64,000 nucleotides of DNA, taken from the NCBI GenBank assembly GCA_016124445.1, contig WGNR01000012.1, positions 124,001 through 188,000 of the forward strand, in the 5' to 3' direction. Positions 52,186 through 60,850 of the stretch are shown here, in pieces. The translations under genes were made by a program, and so were the position numbers. The DNA comes from a bacterium. Its GTDB lineage: Bacteria > Planctomycetota > Planctomycetia > Pirellulales > Pirellulaceae. The first letter of the stretch is position 1. Each line of letters starts with the position of its first letter. The notes beneath the pieces are model-generated. The model saw only the letters and a program-made list of their open reading frames with translations. It made no database searches and had not been told where the DNA came from.

Positions 52186-53769
52186 TTAGCCAACATTTTT
52201 CTGGGTCCAGACCCCGTCGATCATCCGCCAGGTGTGCCCGGTCGGGTTCTCGTCGTGCAGCGCTCGCGGCAAGCGGCTGGGGCGAACGTTATCGAAACAC
52301 TGTAGCATGGCAAAGCGATGGATCGACGCCGGGATGCCCACCGCGGTGAAACCAGGGTGCCCGGTCGCTGGGAACGGACCGCCATGGTTCATTGCCGGAC
52401 TGACCGCCACGCCGGTTGGCATCTTGTCGTTAATCAGACGGCCGACTTTGACCCGCAAATGATGGGCAACCTGGTCGTAGGCTGGATCGTCGCCACCGTC
52501 GGTATCCGAATAAATCGTGCCGGTCAGGTTCCCTTCCAGGCTGTCGATCACCTGACAGATCTCGTCCAGATTCTTGGCTTTCACCACCAACGAGCAGTTT
52601 CCGAACGCTTCGGTCTGGAATGCCTCGGGGTTGGCCAGAAACTTTGCGGCCGTGGTCGAAAGCAGCGTGTTGGGGTTGGTGAACCCGGCGGACGAACCTT
52701 CGCCGCTGGCGGCTACTTCGACATTGGCACCAGCGTCTTCTAATACCTTCAGGTTGGCCGTTAATCCAGCCAGGACTCCTTTGCCCAGCAGCGTCCCGCT
52801 TGGCGCGGCAGCAAAACCTGACTTGAGCGTTTCGAGAAACTTCGCCGAGTTTTCATCTTCTTCGACAATCACCAACCCAGGATTGGTGCAGAACTGTCCT
52901 GCCGCCATCAAGCAGCTTGTCTGGAACTCGGCGGCAATCGCATCGCCTCTTTCCGCCAACGCGCCTGGCATGATGACCACCGGGTTGATGCTGGAAAGTT
53001 CCAGGTAAATCGGCTTGCCAACCTTGTCGGCTGCTTCCTTCAACTTCAAACCAGCTCCCTTGCTGCCGGTGAAGCCGATCGAACCGAGGCGTGGATCGGA
53101 AACCATCCGCAAGCCATCTTCGTTGGCCATGTGGTAGATCAACTGAACGGCCGCGGGTGGCAAACCGATCTCAGTGGCCGCCTCGAAGGCGAGCTTAGCC
53201 AGTTCACGCGTGGTACCAGGTTGGGCCGGGTTAGCCTTGATGATGACCGGGTTTCCAGCGGCAATCGCCGCAGCGAAATCACCCCCTGCGGCTCCGCTGA
53301 AGGCCAACGGGAAGTTATTCGGGCCAAACACGGCGACCGGTCCGATTCCGGCGTAATACGATCGAATACCGCTCTTGGTATCGATCGTCGCCATTCGCCA
53401 GCTTTCTTCCCCGGCAGCGACAGCGGCCAGCTTCAGCTGGTTGATCGTTCGCGGCATCTCAACATCCAGCAGCCGCGGCGAGACGGGCAAGCCACTTTCG
53501 GTGTGAGCCAGCTGGCACAAGGCCTGGGCGTTTTCTTCCAGCTTGTGGGCAAACAGGTTGAGGAACAGCTCCAACCGATCGACCGACATCTGCCGCATTT
53601 CGTGAAACGCGACGGCCGCGGCCGAAAGAGCCTCGTCGACATCGGCCCAGGTGCTTACCGGGTATTCGGCCGGCAAGGCTTCCTTCGTCGCCGGATTGTC
53701 GGCCTGAAATGTTCCGTCAAAGTTTGCGTCGCGCCACGTTCCGCCAATAAGAACTTGTTCTACGGCCAT
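52186..53769 (-). CDS. Aldehyde dehydrogenase, 2-oxoglutarate-semialdehyde (2,5-dioxopentanoate) type
   Basis: 527 residues. The catalytic Cys294 is in AGQFCTNPGLVIVEE. The nucleotide-binding GFTGSKGAGLKLKEAA and VFGPNNFPLAFSGAAGGD lie upstream. The overall pattern is that of the NADP-dependent group that oxidises 2,5-dioxopentanoate to 2-oxoglutarate. The FAH-family gene 38 bp upstream in the same operon is a plausible dehydratase giving that aldehyde, which supports the assignment. Substrate choice is inferred, not shown. Confidence 0.82.
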   Translation of the reverse strand: MAVEQVLIGGTWRDANFDGTFQADNPATKEALPAEYPVSTWADVDEALSAAAVAFHEMRQMSVDRLELFLNLFAHKLEENAQALCQLAHTESGLPVSPRLLDVEMPRTINQLKLAAVAAGEESWRMATIDTKSGIRSYYAGIGPVAVFGPNNFPLAFSGAAGGDFAAAIAAGNPVIIKANPAQPGTTRELAKLAFEAATEIGLPPAAVQLIYHMANEDGLRMVSDPRLGSIGFTGSKGAGLKLKEAADKVGKPIYLELSSINPVVIMPGALAERGDAIAAEFQTSCLMAAGQFCTNPGLVIVEEDENSAKFLETLKSGFAAAPSGTLLGKGVLAGLTANLKVLEDAGANVEVAASGEGSSAGFTNPNTLLSTTAAKFLANPEAFQTEAFGNCSLVVKAKNLDEICQVIDSLEGNLTGTIYSDTDGGDDPAYDQVAHHLRVKVGRLINDKMPTGVAVSPAMNHGGPFPATGHPGFTAVGIPASIHRFAMLQCFDNVRPSRLPRALHDENPTGHTWRMIDGVWTQKNVG

Positions 53770-53807
53770 TTGCCTGAAAACCTTTCCCGATGCTCAAGAG
53801 GCATCGC

Positions 53808-54674
53808 TTAACCCTGAACGATTTCGCTTTCCAGGGTTCCGATACCTGAAATCTGAATGCTAACCATGTCGCGCGGTTGAAGCGTGAAGTCGTTGTCCGG
53901 CACGATACCAGTGCCGGTCAAAAGAAATGCTCCGCGTGGAAAGTGCTGATCTCGGAAGAGATACTCGACCAGACCTTCGAGCGTACGAGCCAATTGGTCG
54001 AGACTCGTTTCCCCTTGAAAGACCTCGCTACCGTCGCGGGCAATTTGCAATTGCACTTTTACCTGGGAAAGCTCCGGAAATTCCTTCCAGAACTCCGAAG
54101 CCACAACAACCCATGGCCCCAATCCGCAACATTGGTCATAAACTTTTGCCTGGGGGAGATAAAGGGGGTTCTCTCCTTCGATGTCGCGGCTGCTCATGTC
54201 GTTGCCGATCGTAACGCCGACGATTTCTCCTCGGGAATTCAACGCCAATGCGAATTCCGGCTCTGGCACGTTCCATTGGGAGTCTTTCCGAATTCGCAGC
54301 GTCTGCCCTGATCCGGTCACTCGGTTGGGGGTCGCTTTGAAGAAGAGTTCCGGGCGATCGGACCCATAAACCCGATCGTAACAATCGGCGGCGGCTTCCG
54401 ATTCTTCCATCCGGGCCGTCTGGCTCCGCTTGTAGGTCACCCCGGCAGCCCAGACTTCCTGCTGGTCGATCGGGGGCAGCAGCGAGACCTGATCCAGCGG
54501 CAGCGTTTCGGTGGCACTTGCCACTAAGGCCTCGACCTTGGCGGCCGGATTGTCGGCGTCCAGGATCTCGAATAACGAGGCCACTTCATGCCGTGAGAAC
54601 TGCACGACCTCTTGATCGCGTACCAAGCCCACGGCCGGGGTTCCGTGGGTACCGACAAATTTTGCCAGACGCAT
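53808..54674 (-). CDS. Fumarylacetoacetate-hydrolase-family protein, possible 2-keto-3-deoxy sugar-acid dehydratase
   Basis: 288 residues from the ATG at 54674 (MRLAKFVGTHGTPAVGLV); an upstream in-frame start at 54734 lacks support. The metal-binding EPEFALAL and the GNDMSSRDIEGENPLYLPQ segment are family hallmarks. WAAGVTYKRSQTARMEESEA resembles the 2-keto-3-deoxyarabinonate dehydratase subgroup. Followed after 133 bp of spacer-plus-leader by the aldehyde dehydrogenase gene (actual gap 38 bp), it would supply the semialdehyde in a Weimberg-type route from pentonates to 2-oxoglutarate. Confidence 0.78.
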   Translation of the reverse strand: MRLAKFVGTHGTPAVGLVRDQEVVQFSRHEVASLFEILDADNPAAKVEALVASATETLPLDQVSLLPPIDQQEVWAAGVTYKRSQTARMEESEAAADCYDRVYGSDRPELFFKATPNRVTGSGQTLRIRKDSQWNVPEPEFALALNSRGEIVGVTIGNDMSSRDIEGENPLYLPQAKVYDQCCGLGPWVVVASEFWKEFPELSQVKVQLQIARDGSEVFQGETSLDQLARTLEGLVEYLFRDQHFPRGAFLLTGTGIVPDNDFTLQPRDMVSIQISGIGTLESEIVQG

Positions 54675-55314
54675 GATGAATTCTCTTTCGCTGATGGGAC
54701 GGTGGATGCTATCGCCGTATTCTAACCCTGCCAACGAGCCGAATGTAGATAGTCAAAGATGCTTGAGATGCTGCCCCGGAATTAAGCAAGCGGGGCGCGA
54801 ATCGAAAGCATTGGGGATGAAGAATTGCCACAATCGCCCCTTTGATTTCCCGGGCGACGATATCTAACTCTCGTTACCATCAGTGCCTACGACAGGTGGC
54901 CAAATCTTGACCACCTAACGGTTTAAGGGGCGCGGCATGCCTTTTGCATTCTGACAAATGTCCGCGGCCCATTGGCAACAACCTCCTATTTCTTCGTTTA
55001 CACCGCCCAATCGACCGGTGAGTTCGCTCCCTAGTCGATCGTGACCCGCGTAATCAACAGGGAAGTTGCAACCAAGCTGCCGCGAGGAGCTATCTTGCGG
55101 CTGACGTGCGCACCGTTGCCGGCCGGTGATTTGGTTGTCGGGAGAGGGCACCTGGTTGCCGGATCGGCGCGGTGCGGCGTAGCCTACCCTAGATCTTTGC
55201 TCGCGATTTTTCTTTCCATCGCGAACCTTTCTTGCTCGTTTGGGTACAATTCACCATCCAAACTTTGTTGATAGTTCGACTCGATCACGAGCCAGCGTCT
55301 GACTGGCCCATTTA
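54675..55314. other. 640-bp gap between divergent genes
   Basis: No supported gene is seen; short frames on both strands have no recognisable content. It holds a dyad at 54894-54916 (listed separately) and a lone TACAAT (55245-55250), 65 bp before the nucleotidyltransferase gene, without a clear -35. It presumably carries the promoters of both flanking genes. Confidence 0.5.
54894..54916. promoter_or_regulatory. 23-bp dyad, candidate operator
   Basis: AGGTGG (54894-54899) and CCACCT (54911-54916) are perfect arms. Inner CAA/TTG also pair, with one mismatch and a 3-bp centre. The near-perfect symmetry suits a dimeric repressor. It lies 220 bp upstream of the FAH-family/aldehyde dehydrogenase operon and 400 bp from the divergent gene. 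Confidence 0.5.
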
Positions 55315-56421
55315 ATGTCTGAGCCTTCTAAATTGCGCCGCCAGATCGCCCATCAGGCTGCGCGTCTTCTGTATGACCGCCAGGTTTCCGAGTATTACCA
55401 GGCCAAGATGAAAGCGGCCCGAGCCGTCCAGCGTGGCTGGGTCAAACAAGCCGATCTGCCGACCAACGCCGAAATCCGCGACGAAGTCCAAGCGATGGCC
55501 CGCATGTTTGAGGGGGATAGCCGTTTGGATCAGTTGCTATCGATGCGGCTGGAAGCGCTTCGGATGATGCGGATCCTAGAGCGTTTCCGACCGAAGGTAG
55601 TCGGCAGCGTGCTGACCGGGCACGTACGCCGCGGGTCGGACATCGATATTCACGTTTTCAGCGACAGCATCTCGTCGGTCACCGCGGCACTCGATGCCGA
55701 AGGGATCCGCTACGATGTCGAGCGCAAGCACGTCAACAAGCCAGGAGCCGCTGGCGTCTACACGCATATCCACATTCGCGAAGAATATCCCTTCGAGTTG
55801 ACAGTGCGCGACAGCAAAGATGTCTCGGTCGTCTCCAAGAGTTCGATCACCGGCAAACCGCAAGAACGGATGAGCTTGGCCGAATTCGATCAGTTTCTGC
55901 GCGAGACTTACGACCGCGACCAATTCGAAGAAGGACTCGCCATGGCCGAAAACCGCATCGATCGTTTCCTCCAGTACGAGGCGCTGATGCTTCCATTGGA
56001 GAACATCAAGCAAAACCCAAAGTGGCATCCCGAGGGAGACGCGCTGTACCACAGCCTGCAGGTTTTCGACTTGGCCCGAGACCAATTGCCGTACGACGAA
56101 GAATTTCTGCTGGCGGCCCTCCTGCACGACGTGGGCAAAGCGATCGATCCCTACAACCACGTGCAAGCGGGCCTAATGGCCTTGGGGAACGACATCACCG
56201 AACGAACCCAATGGTTGATCGCCCATCACATGGATGCCGGTCAGATTTTGGACGGTACGCTCGGTGCTCGGGCCAAACGGCGATTGAAAGAGTCGGAAGA
56301 CTACGAAGAGTTGATGCTATTGGCTCGCTGCGACCGCGACGGCCGCCAGGCAGGCGTCGAAGCCTCGGAATTGGAAGAAGCGATCGATTATCTCCGCGAG
56401 CTATCGTACGAGTGCGGGTAG
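55315..56421 (+). CDS. Nucleotidyltransferase-HD domain protein
   Basis: 368 residues. An N-terminal helical part is followed by a polymerase-beta-type nucleotidyltransferase core (GSVLTGHVRRGSDIDIHVFS, about residues 97-116, with the DxD pair). A C-terminal HD phosphohydrolase-like domain has HSLQVFDLA, LLAALLHDVGKAIDPYNH and LIAHHMDAG. The domain pairing recalls tRNA nucleotidyltransferases and (p)ppGpp or nucleotide-signal enzymes, but it matches none that I can name. It is probably cytoplasmic. There is no operon partner: the next gene begins 85 bp later and encodes a secreted protein. Confidence 0.72.
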   Translation: MSEPSKLRRQIAHQAARLLYDRQVSEYYQAKMKAARAVQRGWVKQADLPTNAEIRDEVQAMARMFEGDSRLDQLLSMRLEALRMMRILERFRPKVVGSVLTGHVRRGSDIDIHVFSDSISSVTAALDAEGIRYDVERKHVNKPGAAGVYTHIHIREEYPFELTVRDSKDVSVVSKSSITGKPQERMSLAEFDQFLRETYDRDQFEEGLAMAENRIDRFLQYEALMLPLENIKQNPKWHPEGDALYHSLQVFDLARDQLPYDEEFLLAALLHDVGKAIDPYNHVQAGLMALGNDITERTQWLIAHHMDAGQILDGTLGARAKRRLKESEDYEELMLLARCDRDGRQAGVEASELEEAIDYLRELSYECG

Positions 56422-56506
56422 AAACCCTTGCTATTCGCGCTCGCTCGTGTGAGCATAGAGTCGGACACTTTGCCAGTGCCTGCCACTCTATCTACAGGAA
56501 ACGAGC

Positions 56507-57529
56507 ATGAGAATCGCATCGAGAATTGTCTTCGCGCTGGTTGCGATCGTGCTGTTGCATCCGGCGATAGTTTTTTCGGCCGAGCCTGATCCGGTTGAAA
56601 ACCTTCGTGCGGCGCTCGTTCAATTCCGCGATGTCGAACTTCAGGCCTCGGTCCAGATCGACCATCCTGCGGTGGCAGGCTCTTCGCATGGCAGCCCTCT
56701 CACGGCCGAGCAAGAGATCGAAATAAAGCGATCCGGCACGCGGTCGATGGTCTCGATCAAAGAATCAACCATGCGGCCAGGCCACCCGATCTGGCGAACA
56801 CAGACCGATTTCATCGTCCAGGCCAATGGCGATCTGTACCAATGGAACGCCATGCTGGACAAAGCCCTTCAGCAAATCCATGCCAAGGGAGAATCGGGGC
56901 TGTTCGTTACCAGTGCCCAACTTGGGGGAAATGCTCCGGACCTCAATCGCCCACTGGATGCACTCAATGACGCCGGGGCTGCGATCTGGCATGTTGGCTA
57001 CTCACCCCTGTTGGATTTCCTGGATGAGAAAGCAGACGTCAAAGCAACAATCGATCATGGTTCGGCCAAGATCGTATCGCATACCGAGTGGGGTGATCTA
57101 ACGATCGTGACTTCGGCAAAAAGTGGTTGGCTGCCAGAGAGTTTTGAATTAGTCAAGCTGCTCAAACACTATACCATTCGCGGTACCATCAAGAGCGAAG
57201 GGGATAGCAAACTGAAGTCGACCGTCTGGACCTGCAAGGCGAGCAATTTTTCAAAAGATGCCGCTGGTCGCTGGTCGGCCGCGAAGCTCGATCTGGTTCG
57301 GACAATGAACTGGAGCGACGGTCCGGCCGAGAGGAATCATGTTGCGATCGATATCAAGAGCATCAAGTTCGCTCCGAAACTGACCGACACGGACTTCAAA
57401 ACCTCGATCGTGCTGCCGGTCGGGCAAAAGGTGGTAGTCGCAGGGGAAACCAATCGCCAGTTCTTTTACATCTGGAACGGAACCGAAGTCGTTCCGGTTG
57501 ATCCCCAGCTCTTTGATCAGCCTAAGTAG
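56507..57529 (+). CDS. Secreted protein of unknown function
   Basis: 340 residues. A clear signal peptide (IVFALVAIVLLHPAIVFSAE) is followed by a mixed alpha/beta domain of about 310 residues. Features such as RTQTDFIVQANGDLYQWNAM and the later VVVAGETNRQFFYIWNGTEV recall planctomycete outer-membrane or DUF2092/LolA-like lipid-carrier folds, but similarity is too weak to name. It is convergent with the propeller protein gene downstream. Confidence 0.6.
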   Translation: MRIASRIVFALVAIVLLHPAIVFSAEPDPVENLRAALVQFRDVELQASVQIDHPAVAGSSHGSPLTAEQEIEIKRSGTRSMVSIKESTMRPGHPIWRTQTDFIVQANGDLYQWNAMLDKALQQIHAKGESGLFVTSAQLGGNAPDLNRPLDALNDAGAAIWHVGYSPLLDFLDEKADVKATIDHGSAKIVSHTEWGDLTIVTSAKSGWLPESFELVKLLKHYTIRGTIKSEGDSKLKSTVWTCKASNFSKDAAGRWSAAKLDLVRTMNWSDGPAERNHVAIDIKSIKFAPKLTDTDFKTSIVLPVGQKVVVAGETNRQFFYIWNGTEVVPVDPQLFDQPK

Positions 57530-57558
57530 AACTCATTGGGCAACAAGCAAGTTCGTTT

Positions 57559-58917
57559 TTACCTGAGCCAACCCAGGTCGATCTCTTCCGGCAGATAGTA
57601 TCGCGACCAATTGATTCGGCCGGCATACCCTTCGCGCGTGCAATTGCGATATTCCCAAATCACCTTATCGGGAGTGGCCCGTACGATTCGGGAACTCATC
57701 GTCTCTTCTACCACCAGGTCGCCGCTTGGTAGAATCCGGCTGCGTCCTTCTGTTTCCGTGTAGATATCAAGATCGGTCATGATCTTTTGGAACGGGGTTT
57801 CAAACTGGTTGGTTGCCGGATCAATGACGTAAACTTCCGAGTTCTTGCGGTAGTGCGAGTGCCAATCGGGAAAGCTGTTGTTGCTGAAAACGGCAATTCG
57901 GCCGTCAGGCAAAACCTGGGGATCATGCTGCTGAAACCAAGGCCCGGTGTGCAACCAGACAATCTGCCTGGTCGCTGGGCGGTAGACCAGCACCGTCGAG
58001 ATGTTTCGCAGGCTGATCAACAAGTCTCCTTTTTTCAAGATGCCAACGTCTTGCGTTACCTCGTCGGCATCGTTGATATGAAGCAGATCGTCGTGCAATC
58101 GATAGGTACCGAAAAGCAGCGCCCCGTATTCACATTCAGCCATCAGCGGTCCGGCCAGCACCTCTTCGATCACGTGGCCATTGGATGGATCGACGACGAA
58201 GTAGCCATCTCTGGGAAATTGATTGCCGGCATACTGCATGCCTGCGGGCAGGTATTTCTCCCAGTCCTTTCGCCGGACGGATGCATCTCCCGTTACGAGC
58301 AGATTTCCCTGGTTGTTCATTTCGATCGAGTGATGGGCAACCTTTCCGCGCTCGGCATCCCACAGCCATTTCAGCTTGCCCTGTCGATCGAAACAAGCTA
58401 GTGGGCTGCGTCCCGAATGCGTTACGATGCTGCCATCGTCTAATAGAATCGGATGGCGTGCCGAGAAGGTATCAGCCGTGGCGTACTCTCCATAGGAAGT
58501 CGGCCCCCAAGCCGCGAAGAACGCCGCGACATCGGGAACCCAGGTATGCAGTACCTGGAAATCGGACAGCCGGACAAGCTCGACAATCGTTTGCCCATGT
58601 GATTGACTGAATCGGGAAAGAAGCAGGTAGCCCGGATCGGAAAACCCTGGGTCATGCAAGGTGAAGCCTCCACTTCCACATTCCGGGCAAACATCTTCCA
58701 ACGGCTGCAGATTGACTGCTTGAAACGGGTTGGCACCGCGCTGCCGATAGTAGGCGATAAAATCCAACGTGTTTCTGAGTTGGTTGTAAGGAAAGATCTC
58801 ATACCGACCGGCCGCCATTCCCCAAGCGGCCATGCCTAACATGAGCAGCCAAATCACGCCTATTCGGGCCAGCTTCATCTCGTTAAACATCCGTCGGTAG
58901 TCCTTGCTTTCGGGCAA
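57559..58917 (-). CDS. Arylsulfotransferase (ASST)-like beta-propeller protein
   Basis: 452 residues. An N-terminal membrane anchor or signal (IGVIWLLMLGMAAWGMAAGR) is followed by repeated blades: PILLDDGSIVTHSGRSPLAC, FDRQGKLKWLWDAERGKVAH, HSIEMNNQGNLLVTGD and QQHDPQVLPDGRIAVFSNNS. The HH-S-I-E motif followed by an N-G-N block resembles the active-site region of PAPS-independent arylsulfate sulfotransferases. A CPEC pair lies near residue 75. It follows a PAPS-type sulfotransferase gene after 18 bp, so the two probably work together. Enzymatic activity is inferred. Confidence 0.68.
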   Translation of the reverse strand: MPESKDYRRMFNEMKLARIGVIWLLMLGMAAWGMAAGRYEIFPYNQLRNTLDFIAYYRQRGANPFQAVNLQPLEDVCPECGSGGFTLHDPGFSDPGYLLLSRFSQSHGQTIVELVRLSDFQVLHTWVPDVAAFFAAWGPTSYGEYATADTFSARHPILLDDGSIVTHSGRSPLACFDRQGKLKWLWDAERGKVAHHSIEMNNQGNLLVTGDASVRRKDWEKYLPAGMQYAGNQFPRDGYFVVDPSNGHVIEEVLAGPLMAECEYGALLFGTYRLHDDLLHINDADEVTQDVGILKKGDLLISLRNISTVLVYRPATRQIVWLHTGPWFQQHDPQVLPDGRIAVFSNNSFPDWHSHYRKNSEVYVIDPATNQFETPFQKIMTDLDIYTETEGRSRILPSGDLVVEETMSSRIVRATPDKVIWEYRNCTREGYAGRINWSRYYLPEEIDLGWLR

Positions 58918-58935
58918 TGTGCGATGCTTAGGAGG

Positions 58936-59985
58936 TCAAGCTTCGATCGTACTGAGACTTCGCTCGACTAACTCGCTATACAGCAAACGAGCTTTCCCTG
59001 CCAGGCTCTCGTCGATCGGTTCGGAAACCTCTCGATTCTTGTTCGTGAACGGTTCGGCCTGGTTATCCGCCTGGGGATCAATCTCGGCCAGTTCGGCGAG
59101 TCGCAGCCAGGTGGCGGCCTGTTCGTTGCAAATACTTTCGTACGCCACGAACAGGACATCTCCAGGAGCATGGTCGAGCAAATACCGATAGGTGCGAATC
59201 CACGACTCCAGCCAGTAGTTCAGGTCCGCAGGATCTTGCCACTCTTTGGGCTGCTGGTCGAAGCGGAAATCACGATGATCTTTGCCAAACTCGTGATGCG
59301 CTAGCCACCGCATGTACTGCAGGCTGAAAGGATCTTCCGCGTGCAGTTTGCTGAAATGCTGGTGCTGCCGCAGCAGCGAGTCGGCGTGACTAGGTGGATC
59401 GCGAAAGGGGACGATCAGAAGGGCGCTCGGAAATATCTTGCGGATTGTTGGCAATCTGAGGATGTTGTTGTTGTTCTTGGACAGATACCGCTTCGAATCA
59501 TCTGTCGCCAGGATTCGGCCGACATATTCGCAGAACATCGCCTGCACTTCTTCCGGGACTTCCGCCGGCACCAGGCAATCGGGCTTGATGTAAGTACTTC
59601 CGGCGAAGACCCGCCAGAACACTTCCTCCAGCGCGACCGGACTATTGAAGTCTTCGACGATGCCGTCCCCGTGGGCCCTTTGCCGGGCAACGCCTGCATC
59701 GGCTTTGCCGCGAAGCTTCTTCCACGTGCCCGGCATCAACACGAAGGGCATGTCTTGATAGGTCAACGAGCGGAACTGGCCGCTGGCGTAAAACCGGCGC
59801 ATCAAGACGGTAGTGCCAGAGCGAGCCAACCCTGAGACGAAGACGTGCTTCTGCTTGCGATGCTGTTCGCCGATGCTGCGGCCCGCAAACATTCCTTCGA
59901 AGTCATAGGAAGCCCTGGCAATCAGCGTCGACCCTAAGGCCAACCTATGCAGCATACGCTGTGAGAAACCGTAGCCCGATTCCAC
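58936..59985 (-). CDS. Sulfotransferase
   Basis: 349 residues. The 5'-phosphosulfate-binding loop is FVSGLARSGTTVLMRRFYAS (about residues 48-67). The 3'-phosphate-binding region is ALLIVPFRDPPSHADSLLRQ (about 189-208). The protein uses PAPS to sulfate a carbohydrate, protein or small molecule; the acceptor is unknown. Its start overlaps the end of the preceding membrane-protein gene by 41 bp; an internal ATG at 59955 would shorten the overlap to 11 bp. Confidence 0.85.
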   Translation of the reverse strand: MESGYGFSQRMLHRLALGSTLIARASYDFEGMFAGRSIGEQHRKQKHVFVSGLARSGTTVLMRRFYASGQFRSLTYQDMPFVLMPGTWKKLRGKADAGVARQRAHGDGIVEDFNSPVALEEVFWRVFAGSTYIKPDCLVPAEVPEEVQAMFCEYVGRILATDDSKRYLSKNNNNILRLPTIRKIFPSALLIVPFRDPPSHADSLLRQHQHFSKLHAEDPFSLQYMRWLAHHEFGKDHRDFRFDQQPKEWQDPADLNYWLESWIRTYRYLLDHAPGDVLFVAYESICNEQAATWLRLAELAEIDPQADNQAEPFTNKNREVSEPIDESLAGKARLLYSELVERSLSTIEA

Positions 59986-60346
59986 GCAAGACTCCTCTTA
60001 GAACGCCCCACGCCACCACAATCAGGCTGAACAACAAGATGCCGCGCCACTGCGTCAGGTACTCCAAAATGCCATCATTTCCGAAGCTTCGTAACACGAT
60101 CTCAACTACCAAGACCGGCAGTGTTACGATGAGCATCATGAAGGCGATGGCCAGCGAGCTTTGGAAAATCGCGCCGGAATAGCGGAGCAAGACTTTCTCT
60201 TTCCAGTGGTCCGAAATCTTCGCCGACTGCACAACATGCCGAGCCTTGGACGAATTCAACAGAATCGACGATAGCCGGGCCTGTAGCGGGACACGAAAAA
60301 GGACTTCCGTGGTCAACAATGCGGCCAACACAAAGCCAAGATACAT
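59945..60346 (-). CDS. Small membrane protein in the sulfotransferase operon
   Basis: 133 residues with at least three hydrophobic segments (MYLGFVLAALLTTEVLF, SSLAIAFMMLIVTLPVLVVE, GILLFSLIVVAWGVLRGVL). I do not recognise the family. It overlaps the upstream small membrane gene by one base (TAATG) and the sulfotransferase gene by up to 41 bp, so the three are translated from one mRNA. Confidence 0.68.
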   Translation of the reverse strand: MYLGFVLAALLTTEVLFRVPLQARLSSILLNSSKARHVVQSAKISDHWKEKVLLRYSGAIFQSSLAIAFMMLIVTLPVLVVEIVLRSFGNDGILEYLTQWRGILLFSLIVVAWGVLRGVLRGIGLRFLTAYAA

Positions 60347-60606
60347 TAGGCATCTTTCGAGTGTGACTGAGGATCCTCTTCATCTTGATCGGCATCCTCG
60401 CCATCGTCCAGCGACGAGATCGTCCTCTTCTGGCGGCTGAGGATTCCGGCCGCTTGCAGCAGTCGCTTCAGCGGGTACCACACCACCGCGAAGAGGGCCA
60501 AAAAGATCGAGCCGACAATTCCCAGAACAACAGCAACCGCACCGGCACTTAATCCTGGGCCCAAGTAGCCAAGAATCGGACTGACAAACGGAAAATCGAA
60601 CGGCAT
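60346..60606 (-). CDS. Small membrane protein, first gene of the sulfotransferase operon
   Basis: 86 residues. One or two membrane helices (SAGAVAVVLGIVGSIFLALF, AVVWYPLKRLL) are followed by an acidic tail (SSLDDGEDADQDEEDPQSH). No family is recognised. The one-base overlap with the next gene supports that it is real. Confidence 0.62.
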   Translation of the reverse strand: MPFDFPFVSPILGYLGPGLSAGAVAVVLGIVGSIFLALFAVVWYPLKRLLQAAGILSRQKRTISSLDDGEDADQDEEDPQSHSKDA

Positions 60607-60850
60607 TGCGGTGCTCTCACCTCAAGCTCTTCAAACCCATAAGCAGAGCCGCTCCCCGACTCCCAAACCTTCAATTTAAATTAGCGATTCAGAATTCGCT
60701 CGGAATTCCGCATGAAGGTACCGTAAAGAAAACCCCCGTCCAGCAGCCAGGTTCCGTAAACTAATCCCAAACCCCCGATAAACGGGATCTGCAGGACCAA
60801 AATCGACCTGACCGCTACAAACGGAACCCTGTGGGCGGCTACTGGCCTGC

